Shown here: piece after piece, positions 8,689 through 20,628 of the stretch
Layout: the number at the start of each line of letters is the position of its first letter
Position numbering within the stretch: position 1 is the stretch's first letter
Assembly (NCBI GenBank): GCA_000969725.1
Contig: JXSR01S073398.1
Strand: one strand, 5' to 3'
DNA from: Ophiothrix spiculata
Lineage: Eukaryota > Echinodermata > Ophiuroidea > Amphilepidida > Ophiotrichidae
DNA: 29,010 nt
Position numbers and translations under genes: made by a program
Notes under the pieces: generated by a model
Databases searched by the model: none
The model's input: only the letters and a program-made list of their open reading frames with translations
Told to the model about the DNA's origin: nothing

Positions 8689-9124
8689 CCCTTGTCTTAC
8701 CAATGTATTTTTTGTAACGTTTGTTATCTCCCCCTATGAAATTGAAATTGGAGTGCTAAAACGATTTTGGGCAAAAATGGCCACTGTAAAAGTTCTAAAT
8801 ATCGGAATTTTGCCGGGATTTGTGCTTATAAAGAAGGGAAATGGTGTTTCTTATATGTTCTGTAAGTTTCAGGTGAATACCATGCAGATATTTTTCAAAA
8901 TGGCGACTTAAAATTTTTTCAGATGGCAACCACCTCCCCCTACCTTCCGACTTTGACGAGGTACCCTGACCCCCCTGAAGGTGGTCCCTACGAATTTTGT
9001 TCGTTAAAATGACCACAAAGGATGAACTTACAACTACACAAACCCCTAGGTCATATTCGTTTGCGTTTTTATGCGACAGGGAATCATCTGTTGTTACCCC
9101 CCCCCCCCCTTGGTAGGACAAGGG
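8689..9124. mobile_element. 436-bp TTAA-flanked MITE (piggyBac-like)
   Basis: TTAA at 8685-8688 and 9125-9128 bounds termini CCCTTGTCTTACCAA and, inverted, TTGGTAGGACAAGGG. It contains a C13 run (9097-9109). Its 8770-8906 part, ending AAAATGGCGAC before another TTAA, is related to the reverse complement of 22386-22560. Confidence 0.75.
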
Positions 9125-9128
9125 TTAA

Positions 9129-10260
9129 AGTACACTTCTGGTAGCACGTGTAGGCAGTTTCGTAACCAAACTTTTGGTGAGGAGGGGCAAACGCATTTCG
9201 TCCCTATTTTTCCTGAAACATGTGATATGCCTTTGAAAAAATCAATTTAGGCAGAACCATAATCCGTCTATTTTGATTTTAAAAAGTGACAAGCGGAAAA
9301 AAAATTCTTTGCACATTGTCAGTTGTTTTGGGACACATACCCCCCAAAACCCTGTCATTTAGACTGTAGAATGCCAGGGCAAAAAGTCACAATCGGGGGA
9401 TATGTAGGCTAATTTGAGGTCCAAGAAGGGCACATTTAACTCTTTTTCACAATTTTTCTTAAGTTTTCTGTGAACTTCGTCATGATTTTCCCCAAAATTT
9501 TGTCAGGGAGTGGCAGTCTGCCCCTCTTACTCATATCTGGATAAGCAATAATACTGCGCGTAACGAATGTGTATATGCACTAAATGCACTATTACCTTTC
9601 ATTTCCAGAGAATGGTATAATTCCCAATGTGACAGGTGGATTCATGTTAAGTGAATAAAGTTGCAAGGGGAATTTTGAACAAAAGTTGTATTGCTTTTTT
9701 ATGCAAGGTGTCAAAATTTAATGGATAAGCTCAATTTCATAACTTAACAGCAAAATTTGTTTCTAGAGTAGATGAGGCAGATGATGCTTTTTTAACCTTC
9801 CATATCATATCTAGAAACACACACTCTTCATAATAATTGAATTTTGAATCACGCTGTCAGGCATGTGTATTTATTTGTTTACGATATATTTCTTTAATGT
9901 GTACTCGATCGAAATCCGTAAATGTCCACCATCATTATCTTGATAATGTATGCTCGTATGACTGCTGCAGATAGTGTTCAAGAAATACACCCTCAAAGAA
10001 TAGCCGCTATTAGAGTAATTTTTGTGGAAGATACACTTAGCATCTATGCACATTCTTTGAAATAGTTTACAAAAGTTGTGTCAAATACAATATTCTTGCC
10101 TCAAAAAAGTGGATTCTATAGTGCCTAGATTACTGTATTACATTGGAGTTGTGAGTAATGCAATCTATTTAAGTGCACTTTAACATGTGGAATTTTGTCA
10201 TATTTTCTTTGTGTGTTATAATCGTACTCTGGCAACTAAATGGTAATTTGACTGAGAATG
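9129..10260. other. Stretch without recognised gene
   Basis: AT-rich sequence. The pair GAGGGGCA (about 9182) and TGCCCCTC (about 9519) might mark a degraded TIR element, but I cannot support it. No gene seen. Confidence 0.45.
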
Positions 10261-10284
10261 TGGCTATCGAGCCAGTCAAGTGCT

Positions 10285-10450
10285 GTTCCTTGCTTACGCC
10301 CAATTTAGCGGCAAAATGTGAGATGCGTATTGCGTTGTAGTCAAGTAATAGTAGGGCGAGGCTGAACGCAGAGGTTGGTCACTACGCACTCGCGCAGCGT
10401 CGGTCCAGTCCTGACGCCCGCGTGGCGCAATCCCCTAACTTAGCCGGATT
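10285..10450. other. CpG-dense patch in AT-rich DNA
   Basis: Many CG dinucleotides (GCGTATTGCG, CTCGCGCAGCGTCGG, GACGCCCGCGTGGCGC) stand out from the AT-rich flanks. No B box, TIR or coding frame is evident. It may be a young repeat insert or a small CpG island. Confidence 0.4.
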
Positions 10451-11770
10451 TTTAGGGTGCAAATAGACACGTTTCCTATCTGGACTTTTATTAATCTATG
10501 GTTATAATAAACTTCTATTTATTGCTTCATCACACTGTGTTGTGCTATTACTTATGAGGTACTATTTCCATTAGATTTCTTGATATCTGGAATTTTGTAC
10601 CATAATTCCTGATTTAAGGAAAATTTGTAAGGGTACACTCTGCCGAATACTGCATATCACACTGTTACAATAACATTAAGTCCCATTGATTTTGACGATG
10701 AGAATTCTTAGATTTTGTGATGGGATATATGAGAGCCAATAGAGGGTTTGCACAATGTGATGTTCATTGAGGGAGAGCAATGGTGCGAAATATGCTACAG
10801 CATGCTTTTTCTTTTACTGTGATAGCTTGCAACCACACACATAAATGCTATAAAAGAGTGTGGATTTTGTACATATCTAATCCTGTTATACATAGTTTGA
10901 TACAAAATGCATAACCATAGCAGATCTGAATTTCTTGAGAAATGATACTTGTAGCACTTAGGTATTTTCTGAAGATAGTAAAATAAATGTAATTAGCATA
11001 TTTTAGAACTTATTTCTTTTTTTATCCACCACTGCAACTGCAGGTACTACTATTCCTAAATATGAACTCTCTCATATTTTCATGGTATGTATTCTTTTTA
11101 AAATTCCTAAAATGTAGAAATTTATCTATAATTGAAGAGTACTGATGCTTAATACATATTATTTCCAGAATGAAGATATGCTTGGAGTTATTGTGTGTGA
11201 TTTAAAAATACCCTTGTCCATTATACTGTTTATTTTTTGTTTTAAAAGGGAATTTTTGTAGTGACCACAGAAAGGTCACTGTGTTTGGTCCATATCTGCA
11301 TGCAGTGTGTATGTCTAAGTTTTCAGAGTATTCCAGAAATTAGAGGTTACAAATTTACTGCAAAACCCATTTCTGCAATGGGTATGTCTGAGTCTGTCCA
11401 CAGTTTGAACTAAAATACTTCCTTAATTAAGAGGCTTCAAATTTGCTATAAATGTTAATCTTGAGATATTAAAAAATTTGGTTGAGGATGTTAGCAACAC
11501 AAACTTTTTGTACCACAGGATATTTAATATGATAAACGGGAATGAGTCAGATATGTTGATCCTGAGTTACAGAACAAAGGTATATTTTTTTTTTGTTATT
11601 TGGAAAGTAATAAGAATTGAGGTATCTCTGGTAAGGACAAATTTTGAGGGGTTTGGTTTAAAATTCAATTTTTGATTGATGACATGTGACCCTAGGAAAT
11701 TTTGTAGGGGAATCGGTACTCGCTGCCATTTGGTGTAAATCCTATGGGATGGCAGCCATCTTGGAAGGCG
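10451..11770. other. Stretch without recognised gene or element
   Basis: AT-rich. The short open frame at 11478-11675 has no recognisable domain. Nothing else supported. Confidence 0.5.
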
Positions 11771-12193
11771 AGTTATTGTACCTCCGGCATTTTACGGCTC
11801 CGCTTGCCACACTTCGCAATGGATTAGCCGGAAAATGGGTGTACTTTGATCAGAGAAAGGTGCAATACACGCTACTTGAAACGCAGACACGGTTCGCGCG
11901 TGAAACAAAATGCATATGCTGTATATGCTTCAAGTGAAGATTTACGCGATCTGCCTGGATATCAGGCCAAACTCAGAATATATCCAGAGGTACAATAACT
12001 GTGCTCGACAAGCGACAACAGATGGCGGTGTATCCCAATTTCCCTATAAAAATTCCTTGACTCATTACCAGTGCAAGTTGCAATAGATGCCGTGGGAAAT
12101 GCAGACACAGTTTGCGTGTTGAATGATAATGCACACACTGTGCATGCATCAAGTCAGATTTGTCTTTGACTCGAACCCAGAGGTACAATAACT
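11771..12193. repeat. Degenerate duplicated unit bounded by a 17-bp word
   Basis: CCAGAGGTACAATAACT occurs at 11984-12000 and 12177-12193, and in inverted form (one mismatch) at 11771-11787. The two direct copies are each preceded by related sequence around GCAGACAC (11883, 12101). The structure looks like a TIR element followed by a partial second copy. Confidence 0.55.
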
Positions 12194-12394
12194 TGAAGTC
12201 CATGCATAACAACATGATAATGGGGAGAATAGATTTCGCATTTTGAATTCCTTGATGTCTCAAAGTTGATGTTAAGATTTGTTAGACATATGTTTGACTG
12301 TGCACTGAGAAATTGTCAAGACATGATATGCATATGTTTAAGTTGTTTTCCATATATGCTGGCCTTAAAAATACTATGTCATGTCAATATAATA

Positions 12395-12566
12395 CAGTGG
12401 AACCTCGTTAACACAAAATCTGTTAACACAAAAACCCTGATAACACAATGTTTGTTGGGTCCCAAGTATTGATTTCCTATGTGAAATCAGTTGGATAACA
12501 TAAAATCCTGATATCCCAGACTAAACTTTTTGGCCCCAGTGATTTTGTGTTCACGAGGTTCCACTG
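12395..12566. mobile_element. 172-bp TA-flanked MITE with CAGTGGAACC ends (pogo/Tigger-like)
   Basis: TA at 12393-12394 and 12567-12568 bounds CAGTGGAACCTCGTTAACAC and inverted GTGTTCACGAGGTTCCACTG. CAGTGG termini with TA duplication are typical of pogo/Tigger elements of the Tc1/mariner superfamily. Internal sequence repeats AACACAAAA words. Confidence 0.85.
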
Positions 12567-12698
12567 TATTGTCATATGTGATCATTTTGGTAATTTTGTT
12601 AATTATGTCTTTACCTGTTTATTCTTTTTAAAAATCTTTTTTTTATTTTTTTCAAATACAAGTTAATCATGCTCTTCCACATCTTCCAGAGCAGCTTA

Positions 12699-13038
12699 GG
12701 CCTAAAAAAAATGTTTGTTTGCATGCCCTCCGCTACTGATCCTAAAATGCCAAAAATTTGGGTTGGGTATTTTAGGTTTTTTTTGTCTTCAAACATAAAT
12801 TTAGCAGTATAAAGTAGTATAAAATTCATATTTCCGCCAAATAATGACCCACAATCTTTGATTATGCCCTGTATTGCTTGGTATTCAGCAACGATACAAT
12901 CCATGGAATAACATCATTTTTAAAAATATATATGAAGAGTAAAAAAAGGAAGAAAAGAAAAAAAGATCAACCGACCGGCCGACCTAAAATTTTAATTTTT
13001 CCACTGGAGGGCAAACAAACAATTTATTTTTTTTGGCC
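12699..13038. mobile_element. 340-bp TTA-flanked MITE, family copy A
   Basis: TTA at 12696-12698 and 13039-13041 flanks GGCCTAAAAAAAATGTTTG and an inverted match ending TTTTTTTTGGCC. The right part carries GACCGGCCGACC followed by CACTGGAGGGCAAAC. A related copy is at 20629-20950. TTA suggests Harbinger-like. Confidence 0.7.
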
Positions 13039-13078
13039 TTATATTTGTATGTCACATTTACTTTTACTATATATGTAA

Positions 13079-13455
13079 GCCAGAAACTCGCATGACTGTT
13101 ATTGTACCAAAAAAGTGATCACTGCCATGCCTGAGCATTTGAACCAAATGTTAGTTATTTGGTACATCAATTAAGAAGTTGTTGATTAAATTTTGGGAGT
13201 TCAGTCATTTGCCGGGGATAATTATAAACAAATTTTATGAATGGTGAGTCTGAAATTATTTTATGAACAAACTCTGGCTATTATTTCAGACATGCCTTGT
13301 AATTTCTGTCAAACTTGTATATATATATTGTTTTGAACCTTCTTTACTTTAAATTCTATATAATTTTGAAATTGCTTCATGGGCATGTAATGTGAGCAAC
13401 AAAATAGTATTCATCAATACCAAATTAACATGTTCCAAAAAAGAGTCAACGAACG
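13079..13455. other. Stretch without recognised feature
   Basis: AT-rich; no element ends or gene seen. Confidence 0.5.
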
Positions 13456-13464
13456 AGTCTGATG

Positions 13465-13767
13465 CAGAGGTGGTTTTCAGGATATCCCACAATGCATCAT
13501 TCTGATATACTGATATGTAATAGGCAATAATGGTTTTCTGGACAAGGGGCTATTAGGAATTTGAGAATTCAATTGAATAGTACCCATTCATATCTTTCTA
13601 GGGATGTGTTTATTTTCACACTAGCCCAGTGTTTACCCACATTGCTGACACCTCAAAAACCTCAGCAACCTGTACATAAGTATAGGAGTTGAATTGGATT
13701 TGCAGGCATATTGTACAATCAGTGTATCAGAATAATGCATTGTGGGATATCCTGAAAACCACCTCTG
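13465..13767. mobile_element. 303-bp long-TIR MITE with 9-bp target duplication
   Basis: Ends CAGAGGTGGTTTTCAGGATA and its inverted partner match over about 48 bp. AGTCTGATG flanks both sides exactly (13456-13464, 13768-13776). CAG termini point to hAT; the 9-bp duplication and long TIRs would also fit Mutator-like elements. Non-coding. Confidence 0.85.
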
Positions 13768-13936
13768 AGTCTGATGTATTTTATATTGATATTGTATTCA
13801 TTGTATTAGGATTAGAAATTGATTATGAGAAACTGCAAGGTTTAACAGACGTATCGTGTCGATGTCACTTTTTTCACTTTTGTATATGTACTTATTTTAT
13901 TGCAAGTTACTATGGAAGTTGTGATTCTCAGTTGTA

Positions 13937-14886
13937 GCATAACCTCGTGGATGATAACATAATTGCCATGGTGTCTTGGTAAAAAAACCCTACTCTAAAA
14001 GATAATTTATACATCTCGTAAGCTGTAAGTAACGCCTGCTTTTTCTTACAAAATATGGAAAATATCTTGGATCTGGTACCATATTCTATTCAACCTGTAT
14101 AGTGTGAACAAAGTGGGGATTACTAATACTTCAGTGTTCAGTAGCATAGAAAGCTTAATTGTGAAACAATTATTGGGGCCACAAATGGCCAAGTTGCAAA
14201 TATGCTGACCATAGAACATACATGTACCAAATGTGCCAACTGCAGAGTACTAAAGTTTTTTTTGTAAATAGTAGGACAAATGTAAAACAATCAATCTGTT
14301 TTCTTGTTTTATATTGTCTATGTGTACACCCATTTCCATGTCATCTAATGATTTTTTTTCCCGTACAGGCCCATTGTACCAATTATCCGAGGTAGCCTGT
14401 CTCCCCTGGTTCTGCCATTGTCAGTGCTTTATATTAAGTGTACTTGTGTTTTGCAATAAGTTTATTATTACTAGATTATTGGAACATTTGATTTTATTTT
14501 ATACTGATATTGGCCAAAGTATTATATATACTCGTTTTTATATATCATGACATTTAAGATTTTTTTTAAAGATGATTTTTCATACATTTTTTTAAAAAGA
14601 TAAATAGCTATTGCAGCTGGTACAGCAATGTTAATGTCATGTATATAAGTTACAACATTTGAGATGTTAAGAAGAGCAATGTAGAGGTTATAACAAAAGA
14701 AGTTATTGGCAATATTATATTAATATATATGTTTTGTTTCAAATGAAGCATTGTTAGAAAACAGCATGTACACATTGTACATTATCTACTTGAAAAGTGG
14801 AAATATTTGCATCTATAGAGTAGTTTTGTGCTTGACCTTTTTATCATTTCACATGTTCTTAGTCGTAAAAAGGTTATCTTATGCTG
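13937..14886. other. Stretch without recognised gene
   Basis: AT-rich, with no TIR pair, tRNA-like box or domain-bearing frame seen. Confidence 0.5.
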
Positions 14887-14894
14887 TAGAAACA

Positions 14895-14974
14895 TAGGCC
14901 ATCTAGATGGACCTCACAAGCGAGTGCCGTAGGCATGCTTCGCATTTGCATGCGAGGTCCATCTATATGGACTA
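14895..14974. mobile_element. 80-bp miniature element with 8-bp target duplication (hAT-like)
   Basis: TAGGCCATCTAGATGGACCTC-type left end (14895-14915) is matched inverted at 14954-14974 with two differences. TAGAAACA flanks both sides (14887-14894, 14975-14982). The 8-bp duplication fits hAT. The two arms make up half of its length. Confidence 0.8.
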
Positions 14975-14982
14975 TAGAAACA

Positions 14983-15590
14983 CTACTTTTTTTGAAGCAT
15001 TTGTTTTTGCGCTAGTTAAATTGAACATGGAAAATACAAAAATTTCCACTTTTACTGCATTTCGTCAAGTCAGCACTAAAACGTTGTCTGCCACTTTTCA
15101 AAGTTTTTATTGTATTTTAGTGTAGATAAATTCTGTAATTTTATTGGTAAACATATCTTGAACAAACCCCATATTCATGGTTGTCAGAGATGAAACATTA
15201 ACCCTGTGTCTTTAGATGAATACACAAACACTATGTCACTTGTTATTCATTGAACTAATAATACTATGCATCATTTTAGTTGCTGCGTACAATACTGTAA
15301 ACGCCAATATTTTCACGCTCAGTAATTTTTGCGCAAGTCTAATTTTGAGCTATTTTAATCATTTTGCACGCTTTTATTTTTGCGCTTATGATTTTTTTAG
15401 CTTGCGGCAGGCTCATTCCAGTGAAAACTAAACCTTTTTTGATTTCAAGCAAAAAATCAGATTTTTTATTCGACCATATGAGCAGTTTTTTCGGTCATAC
15501 GTTTGTTACTCGGTATGTGAAAAGTATTTTCTAATCAAAAACTTTGAATTTTTTCTACCCGTGCATGAATGAGCAAACGTTTTCATTCAA
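14983..15590. other. Stretch with a diverged repeat near 15291-15420
   Basis: TACTGTAAACGCCAATATTTTC near 15290, followed by TTTTTGCGC words, looks like the end of a diverged MITE. No partner end was found. No gene. Confidence 0.35.
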
Positions 15591-15594
15591 AAAT

Positions 15595-15849
15595 GTCACA
15601 AACGTTACCAAAAAGTTACACCAAAATGTCACAAACGTTATCAGACGTTACCAAACAAAACATTGCATTTAAAGAAATCCTGACGATAGAATTTCCTACC
15701 ACTTTTATGAACTATTTGTAAATATGTAACCAATCATCTGTGAAAAGCGCAAAAAAAAATTCAATAACATGTCAGAGAAATTTTACTTTGAAGTCATTTG
15801 GAGCAAAAACCCATTTCCGTGCGAGGTCACAAATGTTACCGAACGTTAC
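15595..15849 (+). repeat. Three copies of a GTCACAAACGTTACC-type motif
   Basis: GTCACAAACGTTACC (15595-15609), GTCACAAACGTTATC (15628-15642) and GTCACAAATGTTACC (15826-15840) lie in the same orientation. The second and third are each followed by a further ACGTTAC half, the first by AAGTTAC. Each has GTCAC and GTTAY 9 bp apart. The surrounding sequence is AT-rich and non-coding. Confidence 0.75.
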
Positions 15850-16097
15850 ATGAACTTTATTCAGTATTTTGGAAACTATTTTAATCTTTAACAGTATATT
15901 ACAGATGCAATGCAAGCAAACACAACCACATGGTTTTGCTTCTTGTTTAATGTTTTTGTTTGTTTGCTTTTTTTTTAAATACAATTTACAATTTTATTTT
16001 TTGAGCATAAGTTTACCAACAATATTACAGAATTCATGTGCACTTACAATGATAAAAAGCTCATTACCTAATTGCCACTGCTTATTTTGACAAAATA

Positions 16098-16170
16098 TTG
16101 GAAGTAGGTATAGGGTCTAATGCCATATTTGATGTACAATCAAACAGCGTAGACCCTAGATATTTTCCAA
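16098..16170. mobile_element. 73-bp TA-flanked mini inverted repeat
   Basis: Left arm TTGGAAGTAGGTATAGGG and right arm CCCTAGATATTTTCCAA (16150-16170 including TAGA) pair over about 20 bp with a few mismatches. TA borders both ends. Confidence 0.55.
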
Positions 16171-16355
16171 TAATTTGTGAAGAAGCAAGAGGCAGCTGAT
16201 AATTTTCAATTTCAACGCATTGATTGAGCATGTAAAAAGCATTGGATAACATAATGCTCATGACATGGGAATGGAGGCACTAAAGTTGAAAAGTATTTTA
16301 ACTTGCTAGCATCTGGTAAGCATCTTTGTAGTGTTTAAAGTCGAACTAGATGCTA

Positions 16356-16594
16356 CAATCTTCTGCAAATCTCGTTGGGACACTTGTGCCATTATTATTA
16401 AGCACCACGGTAGCAACTAAAATTTCATAGTGTGCGTAAGAAGGTATACTTGGTGTTACTAAAGTGGCTTTGATACCCCCCCCCCCCCAATCAATGTTGA
16501 TGCAAACATGTCTACTAACTCAACATTGATCCAGGGGAGCGGGGATAAATGCTTAATATTACTATAAGCGTCCCAACAGTTTTGCAGAAGATTG
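16356..16594. mobile_element. 239-bp TA-flanked MITE with about 60-bp arms
   Basis: TA at 16354-16355 and 16595-16596 bounds CAATCTTCTGCAAATCTCGT and its inverted partner. The arms continue through GTTGGGAC to a shared TTAAGCA. The centre holds a C13 run (16476-16488) and an inner hairpin of ATCAATGTTGA/TCAACATTGAT. Tc1/mariner-like by target duplication. Confidence 0.78.
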
Positions 16595-16878
16595 TAGCTG
16601 TGTCTAGTCAAACTGCATCTTGAAAGTATGTCATGGGCTTAAGGAAATTTTATGATCCCACAGGACTTGTATTGAAGAGGTTCAACTTCTGCGTCTATAG
16701 AAAGGCTTGATAATGATGAGGCACTGAGACTGTGACAAAATTACTCACTGCCAGAAAAAATATGCATTATTATTCTTATATAAGACTAAGGTATACATTA
16801 TATCCATGTATTTTCTTGATTTCAGTAAAATGCCTGGATGAGTGAACAAAAATATCGTTTGGTCATCCAAGAGCTTTT

Positions 16879-17176
16879 CAGGTTTCCCAGCCCATCGGGG
16901 AAATCAGGGAGAATTATTTTACCTTTTTCCAGTCAGGAAATTTGATAAAAATGCCTCAGGAAAAAAGTCAGGGAATTTTGATTGACCCAAAAATCAAAAG
17001 TAGTCAGACTATTTTTTCCCAGTGTGTCAGGGCTCCATACTTCAGGACCATGACTTGAAAAGTACCTGTTTTTGTGTTTTTTCGTAAAATTAATTATCAT
17101 GGAATTTTGAAACTTCATCAGGGAAAAGTCAGGTAAAAATCAGGAATTTAGGTTTCCTAAAATGCTGGGAACCCTG
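16879..17176. mobile_element. TIR element with CAGGGTTCCCAGC-type ends (hAT-like)
   Basis: Left end CAGGTTTCCCAGC and right end GCTGGGAACCCTG are inverted partners. The inside is rich in the words GGGAAAA, AGTCAGG and AATCAGGG. The flanks share only an approximate CTTTT, so the 8-bp duplication expected of hAT is not demonstrated. Confidence 0.55.
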
Positions 17177-17189
17177 CTTTTTGCGGCAT

Positions 17190-17700
17190 CAACAAACAGC
17201 ACTCATTCCGATAAATAGAATTGGAGCGAGCTCTGAATGTAGGTCTGTGCATGGCAGTTACATGTGATACAGGTTATAACAATGGTATTGGATGGCATAT
17301 TTTGAGTTATGCAAAGAAATATTGTTCTTGCTGTAAAAATGTTTCCTTACGTCACTCAAAGCCTTTCAATAAAATATATATAAAGAATAGGCTGTGTTAA
17401 AAAAACCCAAATATGTTGAAATTGTTTTATTGTGTTAAGTCATAATGGTGCCTTGAGTTTGTCAACATCTGTACAACTGTTAACACCCCCCCCCCCTAAC
17501 ACAAGCAGTGTATAAAAGGAGTGTATAGTTGGTGTAAAAGACTGCATCATTTTGTTTCCATAAGTTGCTGCATATTGTTGAAGTATGAATCAATGCACCA
17601 TAAAGAGATTATTGTTATATGAAATGGAACACAATATTTGCCTAAAGAATCTTTGTAAATGACAAGTAAAACAAAAGGCCATGTCATTATCAAAGGTCTT
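17190..17700. other. Stretch without recognised gene
   Basis: AT-rich with a C11 run at 17486-17496. Nothing else supported. Confidence 0.5.
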
Positions 17701-17702
17701 AT

Positions 17703-18430
17703 CACCTTGAGGATGTTTCTTGTAGATCTTGCCTTGTGAACATGAAGATTGCTTCCAGCATCTGCTTATAATGTAGTTTTCTTCATAGTAATAGCATATC
17801 ATAAAATCTTTAATGTATGGCACGTCACCCATGCTACTTCCATTTGAGGTAATTTGTTTTGTTTCCAAACATAGACTTTTACCATAACACCAACATATTG
17901 AATTTGCTAAACAGATGAAAACTGTGTGTTACATTCACCATAAATCAGCAGTCCTAATAGTCTTGCGCAATTTCTGAGCCATTAAATTGCATCAATGCTT
18001 AACAGAAAATATGAAAATGTGCTATACATTGAATTTTATTGTTTGTCAATATCAAACGTCATTGTTGCCTTGAAGAGAAGATATTGCATACTTCCCATCA
18101 TGCATTACATTCTGTGGGGTTGTTTGTTAAAGAGTTATGCAAGTTAGTCATGAAATGACCTTTGATCAAAATAATTTATTGTAATCTTACAGTTTTGGCA
18201 TGTTCTTTACTAACTACTCACATAATTTCTTATATGATCACCAAAATCTCTTCAACTTCCCCATTCAAACCTTACTAATGCCTTTACTTTATAGTGAAGC
18301 CCGGATAATAGCAAAACAAACAATTTCATAGGAAGCACTGCATGATGGGATCAAAGCACATGATATCTTCTATTGTTGCTTTGAGAATGTTCCCAATCTT
18401 GCCTTGTTAACATGAGTGCCTTGAATGGTA
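17703..18430. repeat. Imperfect direct repeat pair around an inverted-repeat segment
   Basis: A segment near 17705-17755 (ATCTTGCCTTGTGAACATGA) recurs at 18380-18430 (ATCTTGCCTTGTTAACATGA). Between them, 18061-18125 and 18310-18383 are diverged inverted partners sharing CCCATCATGCA and GAAGATAT. This may be an old composite element. No coding signal. Confidence 0.5.
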
Positions 18431-18468
18431 ATGGAACTATTGTAAATCAAAACTGTTAATATTATTAA

Positions 18469-18883
18469 CCCTTTGAACCTGATGAGCCGGTATCATGTGT
18501 ACATGTACCGTAAACCCGATGAACCGGCGGCTTTGGGTCACGTTTTAGAAATTGATGTGTCTGTCAACAGGCATGGGTAGTTGCAATTTTCAATGGTCTT
18601 ATTTATATCGGAAGACATCAATGAAGTTTTTAACCCATGGTTGATGGGTCATTTTGCCCTTATTTACTCGACAGAGGTGAAAAATTCCTCGGATTTTCAA
18701 AAATTTGATCACAATTTTAAACAATACACTCCATACACTTCGACATAAATAGTAAATGTTTTGTTAATGCTGGTTATTGGAACAATTCAGACTACTGTAA
18801 AATGAAAAAGCAAAGCAAGGGAAATGAAAATCGGATTTAATTCAGAGTTACAGACACACATAGAATGACCAGGGTTCAAAGGG
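18469..18883. mobile_element. TTAA-flanked MITE (piggyBac-like), copy 2, uninterrupted
   Basis: TTAA at 18465-18468 and 18884-18887 bounds CCCTTTGAACCTGATGAGCC and inverted GGGTTCAAAGGG. It is the reverse complement of the 6074-6755 copy minus that copy's nested insert, so it supplies the empty site AAAATTGTGATC. Non-coding, 415 bp. Confidence 0.82.
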
Positions 18884-18910
18884 TTAAGTCTTTTGTAATA
18901 ATATCTCTTT

Positions 18911-18942
18911 TATATATATATATATATATATGATATATATAT
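18911..18942. repeat. (TA)n microsatellite
   Basis: About ten TA units, one TGA interruption, then five more. Confidence 0.95.
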
Positions 18943-20620
18943 TCCATGTGTTTGTAAAATATGCCATCAAATGGATCAACTACAGCCACAAGCAGAGAAA
19001 CTCTTTTCACTTGTTATTGTATCTGATGAATTCACATAAATCCAAGTCAAGGATTCGTAAGTTTAGCATATAAACAAGCATTAACAATCAGCCTGAGTAA
19101 CTACAAATATTTGGCAAAGAGCAAAGAACACTGGCCCTGATGATTCGCCATATAGTTATAAGGAGTAAAACTTGTACAATGCATTTTTCCTGTACAATCA
19201 TATGATGGCGCAGGTGATTTTCAATCTTTTATAAAGTTGTTTGTGCAATATCAGCTCCTTGCATCTAAAGTGGCAAGTTTTTAGTGTTTTTAATTACCAA
19301 ATTCAGTGATTTTCTGTGGGTTGTCACTGGTGGTAGATACAAAATTCTGTGATGACTGTTCTGTGATTACATGTATTACACCATCACCATACACCATTTC
19401 AGTGGGCGGTGCAGGTTGGAGTTACAGATAGGTTGAATGTAATACTTGTTGTGAAATAGGTTATTATTTGTTATACACTTTGTGTGCTGCATGGGGACCC
19501 TCATGGAATTAGAGGTCACTTACAAATGCAAAAGTCATAAGGTCTACATCTACATCTAAATATATACTCAATAAAGTTGCCGAAGAGGCAATATCTAATT
19601 GAGAACAGGTTATAAGATGGAGTGAAAATGTCAAAGTGAGGGATCTTGTGGTTTTGAGAACCATGATTGTTTATATTTGTTAAAGAAAAGTATTTTCTTG
19701 TTAATCCTGTTAAATTTATGTTTTTAGAATTTTTCTATGTCATGGGAAACTTGCCAGGTTACTTACAGCTTATTGTAAACCTGTAGTACTAAATCAAGCA
19801 TTATATGAAGTACTACAAGTGCTGATTTAAGTTTGTGACATGTTTTCATGTACACAACATAACCAAGGCTCTTAAATTTTATTACTGTTGTGTTGAAACT
19901 TAAACATATTTAAATTAAAGAATTAGTTATGATGGTATGTGTCCGATTTTCTCACAGAACTGAGTTAATAGCTCTTTGTTGAAAGGTCACAGTATGTGGC
20001 ACATGAAAGATATATATTTCATGATCAGAAGTTTATACAGTTTCATGAATGTTGCAGTCTTGTTAAGAATATTTCAACAGACTCATATTCCTAAGAGTAT
20101 ATGGTACTCTATAGACTACATGTGACTGTCTGCCATAAACCTGCAGTAAAGCTACCTACCAAAGCATATTTAAATGATTCTTGAAATTCTCAAGTTCATA
20201 TAACAACTAGAAGTGGATTCTTTGTAGCATTCCATGTCAGAATTAATAATTGTGAAATCTTGCATTGATTTTTTTCATTTTATGCACTTTGTCAATAGAG
20301 TTCAAAAAAGTTGAATTGAAAGATGATATTTTTGCAAGAGTTTAAGAAAAGGCATAAACATAAAACTACACAAATATTTCATCGGTTGGTCCCTGTCCAG
20401 CTTATTCACATTTGTATTCTGCCCTCTACCTTAAAATAACTGATGCAGACTTTATTGGAGGCTTATGGTAAATGGTCATATACAGTTCAGTGGTCGATTT
20501 TTTAAACATTTAAATGCATCGTTAATGCATCATAAGACCGAACCCATCATTAATGTGTGATTACCCCTTGATCCTTTGTAACATTATGATAGACTTGGAT
20601 TTTACCTGTGTCAAATTCCT
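18943..20620. other. Stretch without recognised gene
   Basis: AT-rich. A small hairpin TGTAGTACT/AGTACTACA lies near 19781-19820. No element ends or domain-bearing frame seen. Confidence 0.5.
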
Positions 20621-20628
20621 ATGATTTG

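Noticed and set aside
10285-10450. Promoter CpG island of a downstream gene
   Set aside because: No gene follows within the next several kilobases, and nothing else resembles a promoter.
11686-11937. 83-codon open frame
   Set aside because: It lies in repeat sequence that is partly duplicated downstream and shows no recognisable domain.
12611-12904. 97-codon minus-strand frame
   Set aside because: It spans a TTA-flanked MITE and a T-rich tract; no domain.
17590-17868. 92-codon minus-strand frame
   Set aside because: No domain or splice context; it overlaps an imperfect direct repeat.
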